The position numbers were made by a program, and so were the translations under genes. DNA of 64,000 nucleotides from Legionella maioricensis (lineage in GTDB: Bacteria > Pseudomonadota > Gammaproteobacteria > Legionellales > Legionellaceae), in the NCBI RefSeq assembly GCF_023618015.1, contig NZ_JAJKBJ010000008.1:1-64000 (forward strand), written 5' to 3'. Positions 8,505-18,133 of the stretch are shown here, one piece after another; positions within the stretch are counted from its first letter, which is position 1, and every line of letters begins with the position of its first letter. The notes beneath the pieces are model-generated. The model made no database searches, had not been told where the DNA came from, and saw nothing but the letters and a program-made list of their open reading frames with translations.

Positions 8505-8711
8505 TCATGCAATCTCAACTTCTTCTGCCTGCAAGCCTTTTTGGCCTTTACCCACTTTAAATAGAACACTAGAATTTTCATGAAGATTTTTAAAACCGCT
8601 ACCCTGAATGGCACTGAAGTGCACAAAATAATCCTTGCCACTACTCTCAATAAAGCCAAATCCTTTATCTTTATTAAACCATTTTACCTTTCCACGTATT
8701 TTATCTGTCAT
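8505..8711 (-). CDS. Cold-shock domain protein (CspA family)
   Basis: 68 residues, the full length of a single cold-shock domain. RNP1 appears as KGFGFIE and RNP2 as YFVHFSAI, with the WFN motif after the first strand. It binds single-stranded RNA/DNA. It lies upstream of phbB in the same direction with a 53-bp gap, so read-through is possible, but the two need not be functionally linked. Confidence 0.92.
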   Translation of the reverse strand: MTDKIRGKVKWFNKDKGFGFIESSGKDYFVHFSAIQGSGFKNLHENSSVLFKVGKGQKGLQAEEVEIA

Positions 8712-8751
8712 AGCGATCGTCCTAATGATAATAAAATAGAGCTTACACCAA

Positions 8752-8919
8752 ATGAAGAAAAATTACTCTAAATGGACTGCTGAATTTTATAGAAACGCTC
8801 CGTTGTTTTCTATTATGGGGTATTTTAAGAATACCCCAGAAACTGCCTCCTATCTGAATATAAATTATCAACAGCATCTCGAATATTTTGAATGCAAGGA
8901 CAAATCCTGCGCTGATTGA
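8752..8919 (+). CDS. Possible 55-residue small protein
   Basis: A plus-strand frame from ATG 8752 to TGA 8919 encodes a peptide starting [15 protein letters not shown] and ending [11 protein letters not shown]. Composition is protein-like (mixed, with Trp, Tyr and two Cys), but no clear ribosome site precedes it and no family is recognised. It could be a remnant. Confidence 0.25.
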   Translation: MKKNYSKWTAEFYRNAPLFSIMGYFKNTPETASYLNINYQQHLEYFECKDKSCAD

Positions 8920-8975
8920 CTCCAATAAGACAAAGTTATAAAAATACTTCAACGGTTTATCTAGCTGAGTGAACT

Positions 8976-9461
8976 ATGACAACTACTATAAGAACAATGC
9001 TGTCTTCTGATTGGAACGAGGTTAAAAATATCTATTTAGAAGGTATAGCCACTCAAAATGCAACTTTTCAAACAGCTGCTCCAAAGTGGCATGAATGGGA
9101 TAAAACCCATTTAACCATATGTAGATTTGTAGCAACATCCACACAAATGATGGGTAGGGCAATGTTAAGCCCTATATCAAATCGTTGTGTATATTCTGGG
9201 GTAGCTGAAGTTAGTGTCTATGTATCTAAATATAATCAAAATCAGGGGATTGGCAGTTTACTTCTTTCGAAAGTTATTTCCGAATCAGAGAAAAATAAAA
9301 TATGGACATTGGAGGCTGGGATCTTTCCTGAAAATTCAGCAAGTCTCATACTTCATAAAAAACTTGGTTTTCGTGAAATTGGTTTTAGAGAAAAGTTAGG
9401 TCAGTTAAATGGTGTTTGGAGAGACGTTATATTATTAGAACGTAGAAGCAAATTATTTTAA
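8976..9461 (+). CDS. GNAT acetyltransferase of the phosphinothricin type (possible ArsN1)
   Basis: 161 residues with the GNAT fold: N-terminal IRTMLSSDWNEV, a central VSVYVSKYNQNQGIGSLLL (acetyl-CoA loop, Q/RxxGxG/A form) and a C-terminal NSASLILHKKLGFREIG. The IYLEGIATQNATFQT segment is typical of phosphinothricin N-acetyltransferases. The ars operon starts 79 bp downstream, and arsenic operons often carry the related ArsN1, which acetylates the amino group of arsinothricin. That assignment is inferred from context. Confidence 0.75.
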   Translation: MTTTIRTMLSSDWNEVKNIYLEGIATQNATFQTAAPKWHEWDKTHLTICRFVATSTQMMGRAMLSPISNRCVYSGVAEVSVYVSKYNQNQGIGSLLLSKVISESEKNKIWTLEAGIFPENSASLILHKKLGFREIGFREKLGQLNGVWRDVILLERRSKLF

Positions 9462-9505
9462 TGTACTCTATGTAGATCATTTTTGGATTGCCGCACCTAA
9501 TACAT

Positions 9506-9534
9506 TTGACTAAATTTAATTATTCGACTATTCT
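9506..9534 (+). promoter_or_regulatory. Promoter of the ars operon
   Basis: TTGACT (9506-9511) and TATTCT (9529-9534) are spaced by 17 bp. The arsR ATG at 9541 lies only 6 bases beyond the -10, so the start site would fall at or near the first codon. ArsR probably binds over this promoter. Confidence 0.5.
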
Positions 9535-9540
9535 GGAATT

Positions 9541-9906
9541 ATGGACACAAAAGAATCTATAAAAATATTTGATACTCTTTCGCAAGAAACCCGTTTGCAA
9601 GTTTTTCGATTACTTGTTCAGGCGGGACCTGAAGGGTTATCAGCAAGTGCAATTGGCGATGAATTAGGTATCTTACACAATACCTTGTCATTTCATCTAA
9701 GCCACTTGTCTCATGCTGGAATTGTAACCTCTTGCCGTAAAGGACGTTATGTTTTTTATTCAGCAAATTTTGAATTAATGCGGGATTTTATCGCCTTTCT
9801 TGTTCAGGATTGTTGCAGCAAACAACAAGTCAGAATTCAACAACCCGATACAAAAAATTGTCTCGTTATTGAGTTAAATAGTTGTTGTCCTTCTACTAAG
9901 GAGTAA
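9541..9906 (+). CDS. arsR: ArsR arsenite-responsive repressor
   Basis: 121 residues with a winged-helix HTH (about 8-80, recognition helix LHNTLSFHLSHL). It lacks the classical CVCDLC site of the E. coli repressor. Instead it has a Cys pair at 91-92 and further Cys at 107 and 115-116 in the C-terminal tail, the arrangement used by AfArsR-type sensors. It is the first gene of the ars operon, 3 bp from arsI. It should release its promoter on binding As(III). Confidence 0.9.
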   Translation: MDTKESIKIFDTLSQETRLQVFRLLVQAGPEGLSASAIGDELGILHNTLSFHLSHLSHAGIVTSCRKGRYVFYSANFELMRDFIAFLVQDCCSKQQVRIQQPDTKNCLVIELNSCCPSTKE

Positions 9907-9909
9907 ATC

Positions 9910-10380
9910 ATGAAGCGTTTTCATATTCATATTGGTGTGAGCAACCTTGATGAGAGCATCCGTTTCTATAATGCTTTGTTTGGAGCTGAGCCTGTCAAAG
10001 TGAAATCTGATTATGCCAAATGGATGCTGGAAGATCCGCGCATCAATTTTGCAATTTCAACGCGTGCTGACAAACATGGGGTAGAGCACTTAGGTATTCA
10101 AGTAGATAATGCCGTTGAGTTAGCGGAATTAAGAAAACAATTTTCAGAAGCCAATATTTCTATGCATAGTGAGGGTGAAACAACCTGTTGTTATGCCAAA
10201 TCAGAGAAGTCATGGGTCAATGACCCAAATGGAATCGTCTGGGAAGCCTATCATACCATGCAAGATGTACAATTTTTTTCGGGTGGAGATTCAACTGAAA
10301 GCTCTTGTTGTATACCAGAAAAAAACACAACAACTTCTTGCTGTGATACCAAGTCAAAAGCAACTGGATGCTGTGGCTGA
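9910..10380 (+). CDS. arsI: ArsI/CadI-like C-As lyase (VOC family)
   Basis: 156 residues. The vicinal-oxygen-chelate domain spans about 1-120, with metal ligands matching ArsI: a His at 5 or 7, His60 in VEHLGIQV and Glu112 in VWEAYH. The Cys93-Cys94 pair (TTCCYAKS) is the site that binds trivalent organoarsenicals. ArsI cleaves the C-As bond of methylarsenite. The tail carries three extra CC pairs (SSCCIP, TSCCDT, GCCG), perhaps for metalloid binding. Its TGA overlaps the arsC ATG. Confidence 0.88.
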   Translation: MKRFHIHIGVSNLDESIRFYNALFGAEPVKVKSDYAKWMLEDPRINFAISTRADKHGVEHLGIQVDNAVELAELRKQFSEANISMHSEGETTCCYAKSEKSWVNDPNGIVWEAYHTMQDVQFFSGGDSTESSCCIPEKNTTTSCCDTKSKATGCCG

Positions 10381-10805
10381 TGAATACTAAGCCAATTAGA
10401 TTATTATTTCTTTGTACAGGTAATTCTTGTCGGTCTATTATGGCCGAAGCTATAACCAATCATTACTCCAATGGCCGCCATCTAGCCTTTAGCGCGGGTA
10501 GTTTCCCGACTGGAAACATACATCCCAAAGCAATTGAAACGCTTACCAATCATGGCATAAAGCCAAATGCGCCTCGTAGTAAATCCTGGAATGAGTTTAA
10601 ATCAGAGTCTATTGATTTAGTGATTACCGTCTGTGATCAGGCCGCTCGCGAAAGTTGTCCCATTTTCCCTGGTCACCCGAAAAAACTCCATTGGAGTATT
10701 CCTGATCCTGCTAAAGCAGAAGGCTCTGAAATGGAAATTAATGCCGCATTTGAGGAGGTATTTAATCAACTGAAACAACGGATAGAAAAGGAGTTGCTAT
10801 CATGA
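10380..10805 (+). CDS. arsC: Arsenate reductase, low-molecular-weight phosphatase type
   Basis: 141 residues. The P-loop CTGNSCRS (Cys12, Arg18) follows the first strand, and [13 protein letters not shown] holds the other redox Cys, as in thioredoxin- or mycothiol-linked arsenate reductases. The DPAKAEG segment supplies the catalytic Asp. It reduces As(V) to As(III) for export by the neighbouring Acr3. The ATG at 10380 overlaps the arsI stop (TGATG), and the stop overlaps the acr3 start (ATGA). Confidence 0.9.
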   Translation: MNTKPIRLLFLCTGNSCRSIMAEAITNHYSNGRHLAFSAGSFPTGNIHPKAIETLTNHGIKPNAPRSKSWNEFKSESIDLVITVCDQAARESCPIFPGHPKKLHWSIPDPAKAEGSEMEINAAFEEVFNQLKQRIEKELLS

Positions 10806-11869
10806 ACACTTGTAGCACCCATCGCCTTTCTTTTTTAGATAGGTATTTAACCTTCTGGATTTTCCTGACCATGGCCGCAGGTGTTGGTATCGGTTCACTC
10901 TTTACGGAAACACCACAATTTATCAACTCATTATCTATTGGCTCCACCAATATTCCTATCGCATTTGGATTGATTTTAATGATGTACCCTCCTCTGGCCC
11001 GAGTGAAATATGAAGAATTACCGCTGGTATTTAGAGATTGGCGCATTTTATTATTGTCCTTAATTCAAAATTGGCTTATTGGTCCATTCCTCATGTTTGG
11101 GCTTGCTGTTTTATTTTTGCATAGCTACCCTGAATATATGACTGGACTCATTCTCATTGGGTTAGCGCGGTGTATTGCCATGGTCATTGTCTGGAATCAG
11201 CTGGCTGAGGGTGATAATCAATATGTTGCAGCCTTAGTCGCGTTTAATAGCATTTTTCAATTGTTGTTTTTTAGTATCTATGCCTGGTTTTTCCTCACGG
11301 TCTTGCCTCCTCTGATAGGCATGACTGGCCAAATAATTCACATCGATTTTATGACCATTGCTGAAAGTGTCTTTATCTATCTTGGAGTTCCCTTTTTTGC
11401 TGGATTTCTAACTCGCTTTGTATTGATAAAGAAAAAAGGGCTGTCTTGGTATGAAACCCATTTTTTACCAAAAATTTCTCCTATTACCCTAGTTGCTCTG
11501 CTTTTTACGATATTGTCAATGTTTGCTTTGAAAGGGGCTATGGTTTTACAACTTCCCTTGGATGTGATTCGTATTGCAACTCCATTAACACTTTATTTTA
11601 TTGTGATGTTCTTTATCAGTTTTGCGATGGGCAAACTCGTTGGTGCTAACTATGAAAAAACAACAGCAGCGTCTTTTACAGCAGCCAGTAATAATTTTGA
11701 ACTGGCTATTGCTGTAGCAATTGCTACCTTCGGACTAAATTCTAGCATTGCTTTTACAACAGTCATTGGCCCACTGGTTGAAGTACCTGTTCTTATTTTG
11801 TTAGTGGATGTTGCCTTTTGGCTACAACGTTCATGGTTTTCAGAAAGAAACCTGGAACCAGAAAAATAG
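10802..11869 (+). CDS. acr3: Acr3-family arsenite exporter
   Basis: 355 residues with about ten transmembrane helices. Family signatures are [18 protein letters not shown] (with the conserved Cys at 124), the [18 protein letters not shown] segment and the [16 protein letters not shown]-terminal helix. It exports As(OH)3 using the proton motive force. It is the last recognised gene of the ars operon, coupled by ATGA to arsC. Confidence 0.92.
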   Translation: MNTCSTHRLSFLDRYLTFWIFLTMAAGVGIGSLFTETPQFINSLSIGSTNIPIAFGLILMMYPPLARVKYEELPLVFRDWRILLLSLIQNWLIGPFLMFGLAVLFLHSYPEYMTGLILIGLARCIAMVIVWNQLAEGDNQYVAALVAFNSIFQLLFFSIYAWFFLTVLPPLIGMTGQIIHIDFMTIAESVFIYLGVPFFAGFLTRFVLIKKKGLSWYETHFLPKISPITLVALLFTILSMFALKGAMVLQLPLDVIRIATPLTLYFIVMFFISFAMGKLVGANYEKTTAASFTAASNNFELAIAVAIATFGLNSSIAFTTVIGPLVEVPVLILLVDVAFWLQRSWFSERNLEPEK

Positions 11870-11940
11870 ATATAATCTAATATTGAAATTACTCAATATT
11901 AGACCAGATCATTTTTGGAGGTTCTTAACCAGAACCAGAT

Positions 11941-12036
11941 GTGGGATTTATTTCATTAGCTTTTATAGCCACAATAGGGTTATTCACTTATGCATTTGCA
12001 TTGCAAGAGACGAAGGAGATGAGTACTGATGATTGA
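11941..12036 (+). CDS. Possible 31-residue membrane peptide
   Basis: From a GTG at 11941 the frame encodes one hydrophobic helix (GFISLAFIATIGLFTYAFAL) and a short acidic tail. A GGAGG lies about 17 bases upstream, which is too far to be convincing. It overlaps the next small frame by a TGATGA-type junction. It may be a real small subunit or a leftover of a degraded gene. Confidence 0.3.
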   Translation: MGFISLAFIATIGLFTYAFALQETKEMSTDD

Positions 12037-12133
12037 TCATTGCCAGTTTGGGCTTGATATGCAGGAAAACCCAATTATCTATAAAACAACTGAGGGCACT
12101 CTTTATATTGTACCGTGTCACTACTATTATTAG
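12029..12133 (+). CDS. Possible 34-residue Cys/His-containing small protein
   Basis: ATG 12029 to TAG 12133, preceded by AAGGAG about 8-10 bases upstream. The product starts MIDHCQFGLD and ends IVPCHYYY; the His-Cys and Cys-His pairs would suit metal binding. It sits directly before the cusC-like gene, inside the metal-resistance block. Family unknown. Confidence 0.35.
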   Translation: MIDHCQFGLDMQENPIIYKTTEGTLYIVPCHYYY

Positions 12134-12157
12134 ACAGTTAATTTTTAAGGTCAGTAC

Positions 12158-13432
12158 ATGAAAACAAAAGGTGTCTTTCGATTCTTTGCAGCAATGTTAT
12201 ACCTTTTTTGGGGAATAGCACCCTTTGCTTTTGCACAAAACCGACCACTGACTCTAACCGAAGCAGAACATCTAGCAATTAACCAATCTCCAGAGCTACA
12301 ACGTTTAAACGCAAACAGCCAAGCCCTAAGACAGCAATCAATCGCAGACGGACAACTACCCGATCCCCAATTAGCCGCAGGGACTATTAATGTTCCAACC
12401 GATACCTTTAGTTTTACTCAAGACGAAATGACGATGGTACAAGTTGGACTCCAGCAACAATTTGCACGCGGTAGATCGCTCAAAATGAAATCCCAACAAA
12501 CGCGCGCATTAGCCAAAACCGAACTGATTAAGATAACAGAACAAAAACTGACGTTAATTCGTACTGTGCGTGAAGTTTGGTTGGAGTTGTATTACTGGTC
12601 CCAAGCGCTACACACCCTAAAGACCAATGAATCACTTTATAAAGAGTTACTGCAAGTAACAGAGTCTCAATACAGCACAGGAAAAATCAACCAAACCGAT
12701 GTAGTGCAAGTTCAGTTAGAACTATCAAAACTGAAGAATCAAATAATTCAAAACAAGCAGCAAATTGCAATTTTGAAAGCACAACTGGGTCGTTGGATTG
12801 GCATGAATAACGTCAATCGTCCTTTAGCACTGTCCATGCCCCGTTGGCCTGCCCTGCCTTCCATGGCAAAATTACAAGACAGCCTTATGAAACATCCTCT
12901 ATTACAAGCAGATGCAGCAAATATCAAAGCCTCCTCTTTCGAAGTCGCTTATGCTAAAGAGCAGTATAAACCGGGATGGCAATTGGGTGTAGGTTATGGA
13001 CTAAGACAAGGTAGAATGCCTGATGGAACACCACGCTCTGATATGCTGACGGCTCAAGTGACTATGGATTTGCCTTTTTTCACGGCAAACCGCCAAGACC
13101 GACAACTCAATGCAAGCCTCAATAAATTAAATGCAACTCAAATGGACAGACACATTCATTATCGTGATTTGCTGCAATCTCTTAATGTACAATATACCAC
13201 CTGGAAACATCTTTTAGAGCGAGAACATTTATACAACCAGCAATTAATTCCAGATTCCAAGCAAAATGCTAAGGCGGCATTACTCGCTTATCAAAATGCT
13301 ACGACCGAATTAACCACCGTATTACGCGCCTACAGCAGTGAATTGACCATTCAATTAGAGCACATTCAACTGCAAGTAGAGCGCTTAAAAGCTCATGCAA
13401 CCTTGCTCTATCTCGAAGGAACCCCAACATGA
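12158..13432 (+). CDS. cusC: TolC-family outer membrane channel of a copper/silver efflux system
   Basis: 424 residues with a signal peptide ending near residue 26 (PFAFAQN) and two repeats of the outer-membrane efflux domain (long amphipathic helices rich in Gln, as LTLTEAEHLAINQSPEL). It provides the outer-membrane duct for the RND pump encoded next. Its stop overlaps the cusB start (ATGA), and AAGGTC precedes its ATG. Specificity comes from its neighbours. Confidence 0.85.
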   Translation: MKTKGVFRFFAAMLYLFWGIAPFAFAQNRPLTLTEAEHLAINQSPELQRLNANSQALRQQSIADGQLPDPQLAAGTINVPTDTFSFTQDEMTMVQVGLQQQFARGRSLKMKSQQTRALAKTELIKITEQKLTLIRTVREVWLELYYWSQALHTLKTNESLYKELLQVTESQYSTGKINQTDVVQVQLELSKLKNQIIQNKQQIAILKAQLGRWIGMNNVNRPLALSMPRWPALPSMAKLQDSLMKHPLLQADAANIKASSFEVAYAKEQYKPGWQLGVGYGLRQGRMPDGTPRSDMLTAQVTMDLPFFTANRQDRQLNASLNKLNATQMDRHIHYRDLLQSLNVQYTTWKHLLEREHLYNQQLIPDSKQNAKAALLAYQNATTELTTVLRAYSSELTIQLEHIQLQVERLKAHATLLYLEGTPT

Positions 13433-14910
13433 ACAAAAAATTAGTCACTTTTGCACTCGTTGTTCTGATTTTAGGCATTGTTCTTGGGCGATGGTCAACA
13501 GATGCCACTAATAAAAAAGCATCCATGGCCAAAGAAGAAAAAAAACCGCTTTATTGGATTGATTCCATGGAGCCCACCATTCACTACCCAGGACCTGGAA
13601 AATCACGCATGGGAATGGAATTAACTCCGGTCTATGCTGATGAACATCCAAATGATGGGACAGTGCAAATCTCTCCTGTCGTGAGCAATAATCTAGGCAT
13701 TCGTCTTGCACCTGTGATGCAAAGTGATTTGGCAAAGCAAATTGATACGGTGGGTTATGTGGAGCCTAATGAAAACAAAATTGGTCATATTCATACCTAT
13801 GCTGATGGTTGGGTAAAAAATCTCGTGGTTAAAACAGTAGGTGAGACGGTAAAAAAAGGCCAACTTCTATTACAGTATTACTCGCCGCAATTAGTAACTG
13901 CTCAAGAAGAATACTTAATTGCTTTAGAGAACAAAAAGCCGGTCTTAATCAATGCTTCTTATAAAAAATTACAGTCGTTACATATTTCCGAACAACAAAT
14001 TCAAGAAATCAAAACAACTCATAAAGCCAATCAATTAGTCGCTATCTATGCACCTCAAGATGGCATTGTCGCCCAACTTAATATTCGTGAAGGCATGCGA
14101 GTCACTCCAGATTTAGAGATGATGAGCCTTGTAGATCTTGCTAGTGTGTGGATGATTGCTCAAATTTTTGAAGAACAAGCCAGTTGGGTGCATGTTGGGG
14201 ATTGTGCCATCGCAAAAATATCTGCTTTTCCTAATAAACAATGGAAAGGTGCTGTAGAGTACATTTATCCGCAATTAGACACCACGACCCGCACTGTTAA
14301 AGTCAGATTTCGCTTTGAAAATTCGGATAATCAGTTAAAGCCTAATATGTATGTGAGTATTACCATTCTTACCCAACCTAAAGCCAATGTGCTTCATATT
14401 CCCATCGAAGCATTAATAAGAAGCAGCCAAGGTGATCGCGTAATCGTGGCGCAAGCCCAAGGACGATTTGAAGTTCGTCCTGTAACCGTGGGTATGGAGT
14501 CAGAAAGCCAAGTTGAAATTATCTCCGGATTGAAACGAGGCGAACAGGTGGTTGTTTCTGGACAATTTCTTCTTGATTCCGAGTCCAATTTAAAAGCAGG
14601 ACTTGAACGGTTACAAACACCGAACCAAGACAAAAAGAATCAAAAATCCAGTGCTACCTCTAATACATCCGTTGAAGGAGTCGGGATTATAAAAAAGATA
14701 AATTTTGCCAATCATTCGCTCACCATTCAACACGAGGCAATTCCCTCTTTAAATTGGCCTGCCATGGAAATGAATTTTTCAGTAGCACAAGACATTGTAT
14801 TTGATGAGCTTAAAATCGGTGACTCGATTCAATTTGATTTAGAAAAAAAGAACACTGATTTTATGATTACTAAGATAAAAAAATTACCCAAGGACGATAA
14901 CTCTAAATGA
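13429..14910 (+). CDS. cusB: CusB-like periplasmic adaptor with metal-binding N-terminus and fused CusF domain
   Basis: 493 residues. There is an N-terminal anchor (about 5-24), a heavy-metal-binding segment at about 42-70 (YWIDSMEPTIHYPGPGK, then SRMGMELTPVY), the barrel-sandwich and alpha-hairpin of a membrane-fusion protein (about 80-395), and a CusF-like fold at about 415-490. The CusF part keeps the Cu(I)/Ag(I) ligand pattern His (TIQHEA), Trp (NWPAM) and two Met (MEM). It links the RND pump to the outer-membrane channel and hands metal over. ATGA overlaps occur at both ends of the gene. Confidence 0.9.
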   Translation: MNKKLVTFALVVLILGIVLGRWSTDATNKKASMAKEEKKPLYWIDSMEPTIHYPGPGKSRMGMELTPVYADEHPNDGTVQISPVVSNNLGIRLAPVMQSDLAKQIDTVGYVEPNENKIGHIHTYADGWVKNLVVKTVGETVKKGQLLLQYYSPQLVTAQEEYLIALENKKPVLINASYKKLQSLHISEQQIQEIKTTHKANQLVAIYAPQDGIVAQLNIREGMRVTPDLEMMSLVDLASVWMIAQIFEEQASWVHVGDCAIAKISAFPNKQWKGAVEYIYPQLDTTTRTVKVRFRFENSDNQLKPNMYVSITILTQPKANVLHIPIEALIRSSQGDRVIVAQAQGRFEVRPVTVGMESESQVEIISGLKRGEQVVVSGQFLLDSESNLKAGLERLQTPNQDKKNQKSSATSNTSVEGVGIIKKINFANHSLTIQHEAIPSLNWPAMEMNFSVAQDIVFDELKIGDSIQFDLEKKNTDFMITKIKKLPKDDNSK

Positions 14911-17900
14911 TAGCTGCCATTATTCGCTGGTCGATTAAAAATCGCTTTTTAATTGTATTAATGACCGGCATGCTCATACTGGGGGGAATCTATACAGTAA
15001 AACATACTGTAGTCGATGCCATTCCTGATTTGTCTGATGTGCAAGTCATCATCAAAACAGAGTTCCCAGGTCAAGCGCCACAAATCGTTGAAGACCAAGT
15101 AACCTACCCTCTAACCACTGCGATGTTGGCAGTACCGGGTGCGGTGACGGTACGTGGTGAATCGGGTTTTGGAGTATCTTATGTGTATGTTATTTTCCAA
15201 GATGGGGTTGACTTATATTGGGCCCGTTCACGGGTTTTGGAATATTTAAGCCAAATTACCAATCGCCTACCCCTAGGTGCCCAGCCCACTTTAGGTCCTG
15301 ATGCAACTGGTGTGGGTTGGGTCTATGAATATGCATTAGTGGATCGCACAGGAACACACGACCTCGCCCAATTAACCAGTCTGCAAAATTGGTTTTTGAA
15401 ATATGAATTACAAAAAGTGCCTGGTGTAGCTGAGGTAGCGACCGCAGGAGGCATGGTCAAACAATATCAAATAACCTTAGATCCTGACCGTTTACGCGCT
15501 TACGGATTAACCCTTCAACAAGTAAAACAAGCCGTGGTACGCAGCAATCGCGAAGCAGGCGGCTCTGCCATTGAAATGGGTGAAGCCGAATACATGATAC
15601 GCGCCAAGGGCTATCTAAAATCCATAAAAGATATGGAGCAAATTCCCGTAGGACTTGGTAAAAATGGCATTCCTATTTTGTTACAAGAAGTCGCTCAAGT
15701 GCAATTAGGCCCACAAATGCGCCGCGGAATTACCGAGCTCAACGGTCAAGGTGAAGCTGTAGGTGGCATTATCGTGATGCGCTTTGGGCAAAACGCCATG
15801 CAAACCATCGCGAATGTGAAAGAAAAACTAAAACAATTGCAAGCAAGTCTACCCAAAGGGGTAGAAATTAGTACGACTTATGATCGCTCAAGCTTAATTC
15901 AGCGTGCCATTAATACCCTGCAAGATAAATTGATTGAAGAGTTTATTGTGGTGTCGCTTATTTGTATCGTCTTTTTATTTCATTTTCGCTCCTCCTTAAT
16001 CATTGTCATAAGCTTACCTATTGGAATTTTATTGGCGTTGATGGTCATGCACCTTCAAGGTATTAATGCCAACATCATGTCCTTAGGAGGAATTGCCATT
16101 GCCATTGGCGCCATGGTTGATGCCGCCATCGTGATGATTGAAAACGCACATAAACACCTCGAGCATGAACCCCTTACAGAAAAGAATCGTTGGCACATCA
16201 TGCAACAAGCCTCACTTGAGGTAGGGCCTCCTTTATTTTTTTCCTTACTCATTATTACCATTAGCTTTCTACCGGTCTTCAGTTTACAAGCACAGGAAGG
16301 ACGATTGTTTGCCCCTCTTGCCTATACCAAAACCTATGCGATGGCCGCAGCCGCTCTTCTTTCGATTACTTTAGTTCCCGTACTCATGGGCTATTTTATC
16401 CGGGGTAAAATCAAACAAGAACATGAAAATCCTATTAACCGAATGTTACTTGCATTGTATCAACCGGTGTTATATGCCAGTTTAAAAGCCCCAAAAATGA
16501 TTTTAGCCCTAGCCGCTCTAATTGTCTTTCTTGGTTTTTTACCCCTTCATTATTTGGGTAATGAGTTCATGCCGGAACTTGATGAAGGAGATTTACTTTA
16601 CATGCCCACAACATTTCCTGGAATCTCCATCGGAAAAGCACAACAACTACTCCAACAAACCGATAAACTTATTGCGACTGTCCCAGAAGTCAAAACGGTG
16701 TTTGGTAAAATAGGCAGAGCAGAAACTGCCACCGACCCAGCACCTTTATCTATGGTTGAAACAACCATTCAATTTAAACCCCATAACGAATGGCGCCCAG
16801 GAATGACCATGGATAAATTGCGCGAAGAGTTGTCTTTACGGCTTAAATTGCCGGGACTTTCCAACGCCTGGGTCATGCCCATCAAAACCCGTATTGATAT
16901 GTTGGCCACAGGGATAAAAACTCCAGTGGGTATTAAAATTGCGGGGCCTGACTTAAATACCATTCAATCCATTGGGGAACAACTGGAAATCATTTTGAAA
17001 AAAATTCCCGGCACCACGTCTGTTTTTGCAGAGCGCGTTGCAAGCAGCCATTACATCACCATTGATATAGACCGTCTTAAAGCGGCTCGTTATGGATTAA
17101 ATGTTGAGGACATTCAAGAAATTATTGAAACAACCGTCGGTGGCATGAATGTAACCCAAACCATTGAGGGACGCGAACGTTATCCTGTAAATCTTCGTTA
17201 TCCTCGCGACCTTCGCGATTCCTTAGAAAAGCTTCGTTTATTGCCTATTGTCACGCCAATGGGTGCCACGATTCCGTTAAGTGAAATTGCCTCTTTATCA
17301 ATTACCGAAGGCCCCGACATGATTCGCAGTGAAAATGCCAGGCTTAATGGGTGGGTTTACATTGATATTGCCGGACGCGATCTAGGTTCTTATGTTAAAG
17401 AAGCTCAGGATGCTGTTCAGAGTCAAGTGAAATTACCCGCGGGTTACTCATTAACTTGGTCTGGTCAATACGAATATTTGGAACGCGCCAAACAACGCCT
17501 TTCTTTGGTAGCCCCATTAACCTTAGCAATTATTGCCTTTTTGCTGTATCTTAATTTTGGTCGATTAGCTGAGGTTCTGATTATTTTAGGGACATTACCC
17601 TTAGCGTTAGTCGGGGGCATTTGGCTCTTGTATTTATTAGGCTATCATCTCTCTGTCGCGGTCGGCATTGGTTTTATTGCCCTAGCTGGAGTCGCTGCAG
17701 AAACTGGGGTCATTATGCTTGTATTTCTTAACCAGGCCTTGGAAAAAGCAAGGGAAGAGGCGTTACAGCAGCAGCGTGCCCTGACTCGAGCGGATGTTTT
17801 TGATGCGGTAGTGGCCGGTGCTCTTTTACGGCTTCGCCCTAAAATCATGACGGTAACTGCCATTATCGGCGGTCTATTACCTATTATGCTCTTAGGAGGC

Positions 17901-18029
17901 ACAGGCTCTGAGGTCATGCGACGCATTGCGGCCCCAATGGTTGGGGGTATGCTCAGTGCGACAGTACTTACCTTGATTGTCATTCCAGTAATCTATCTTC
18001 TTTGGCAACAAAGAAAATATAATGTGTAA
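14907..18029 (+). CDS. cusA: CusA-type RND copper/silver efflux pump
   Basis: 1040 residues, the standard length for heavy-metal RND proteins, with twelve transmembrane helices and two large periplasmic loops. TM4 reads GGIAIAIGAMVDAAIVMIEN (394-413), which keeps Asp405 and Glu412 but has Ala in place of the first acidic residue, the monovalent-ion (HME4, CusA) signature. Methionines of the metal pathway are visible in NEFMPELDEGDLLYM and TRIDMLATGIKTP. It takes Cu(I)/Ag(I) from the periplasm or cytosol and exports it with CusB and CusC. Confidence 0.92.
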   Translation: MIAAIIRWSIKNRFLIVLMTGMLILGGIYTVKHTVVDAIPDLSDVQVIIKTEFPGQAPQIVEDQVTYPLTTAMLAVPGAVTVRGESGFGVSYVYVIFQDGVDLYWARSRVLEYLSQITNRLPLGAQPTLGPDATGVGWVYEYALVDRTGTHDLAQLTSLQNWFLKYELQKVPGVAEVATAGGMVKQYQITLDPDRLRAYGLTLQQVKQAVVRSNREAGGSAIEMGEAEYMIRAKGYLKSIKDMEQIPVGLGKNGIPILLQEVAQVQLGPQMRRGITELNGQGEAVGGIIVMRFGQNAMQTIANVKEKLKQLQASLPKGVEISTTYDRSSLIQRAINTLQDKLIEEFIVVSLICIVFLFHFRSSLIIVISLPIGILLALMVMHLQGINANIMSLGGIAIAIGAMVDAAIVMIENAHKHLEHEPLTEKNRWHIMQQASLEVGPPLFFSLLIITISFLPVFSLQAQEGRLFAPLAYTKTYAMAAAALLSITLVPVLMGYFIRGKIKQEHENPINRMLLALYQPVLYASLKAPKMILALAALIVFLGFLPLHYLGNEFMPELDEGDLLYMPTTFPGISIGKAQQLLQQTDKLIATVPEVKTVFGKIGRAETATDPAPLSMVETTIQFKPHNEWRPGMTMDKLREELSLRLKLPGLSNAWVMPIKTRIDMLATGIKTPVGIKIAGPDLNTIQSIGEQLEIILKKIPGTTSVFAERVASSHYITIDIDRLKAARYGLNVEDIQEIIETTVGGMNVTQTIEGRERYPVNLRYPRDLRDSLEKLRLLPIVTPMGATIPLSEIASLSITEGPDMIRSENARLNGWVYIDIAGRDLGSYVKEAQDAVQSQVKLPAGYSLTWSGQYEYLERAKQRLSLVAPLTLAIIAFLLYLNFGRLAEVLIILGTLPLALVGGIWLLYLLGYHLSVAVGIGFIALAGVAAETGVIMLVFLNQALEKAREEALQQQRALTRADVFDAVVAGALLRLRPKIMTVTAIIGGLLPIMLLGGTGSEVMRRIAAPMVGGMLSATVLTLIVIPVIYLLWQQRKYNV

Positions 18030-18133
18030 CCAAAAGTTATTTATATGTTTTTTGAATATAAGGGCCGGCGATCTCAGGGAGCGTTAAGACAAACAATCGT
18101 CGATTTCTGTCATAAGATTTATAAGGGATTGCC

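Noticed and set aside
8375-8659. 94-residue minus-strand frame across the csp and phbB genes
   Set aside because: Out-of-frame shadow of two well-supported genes.
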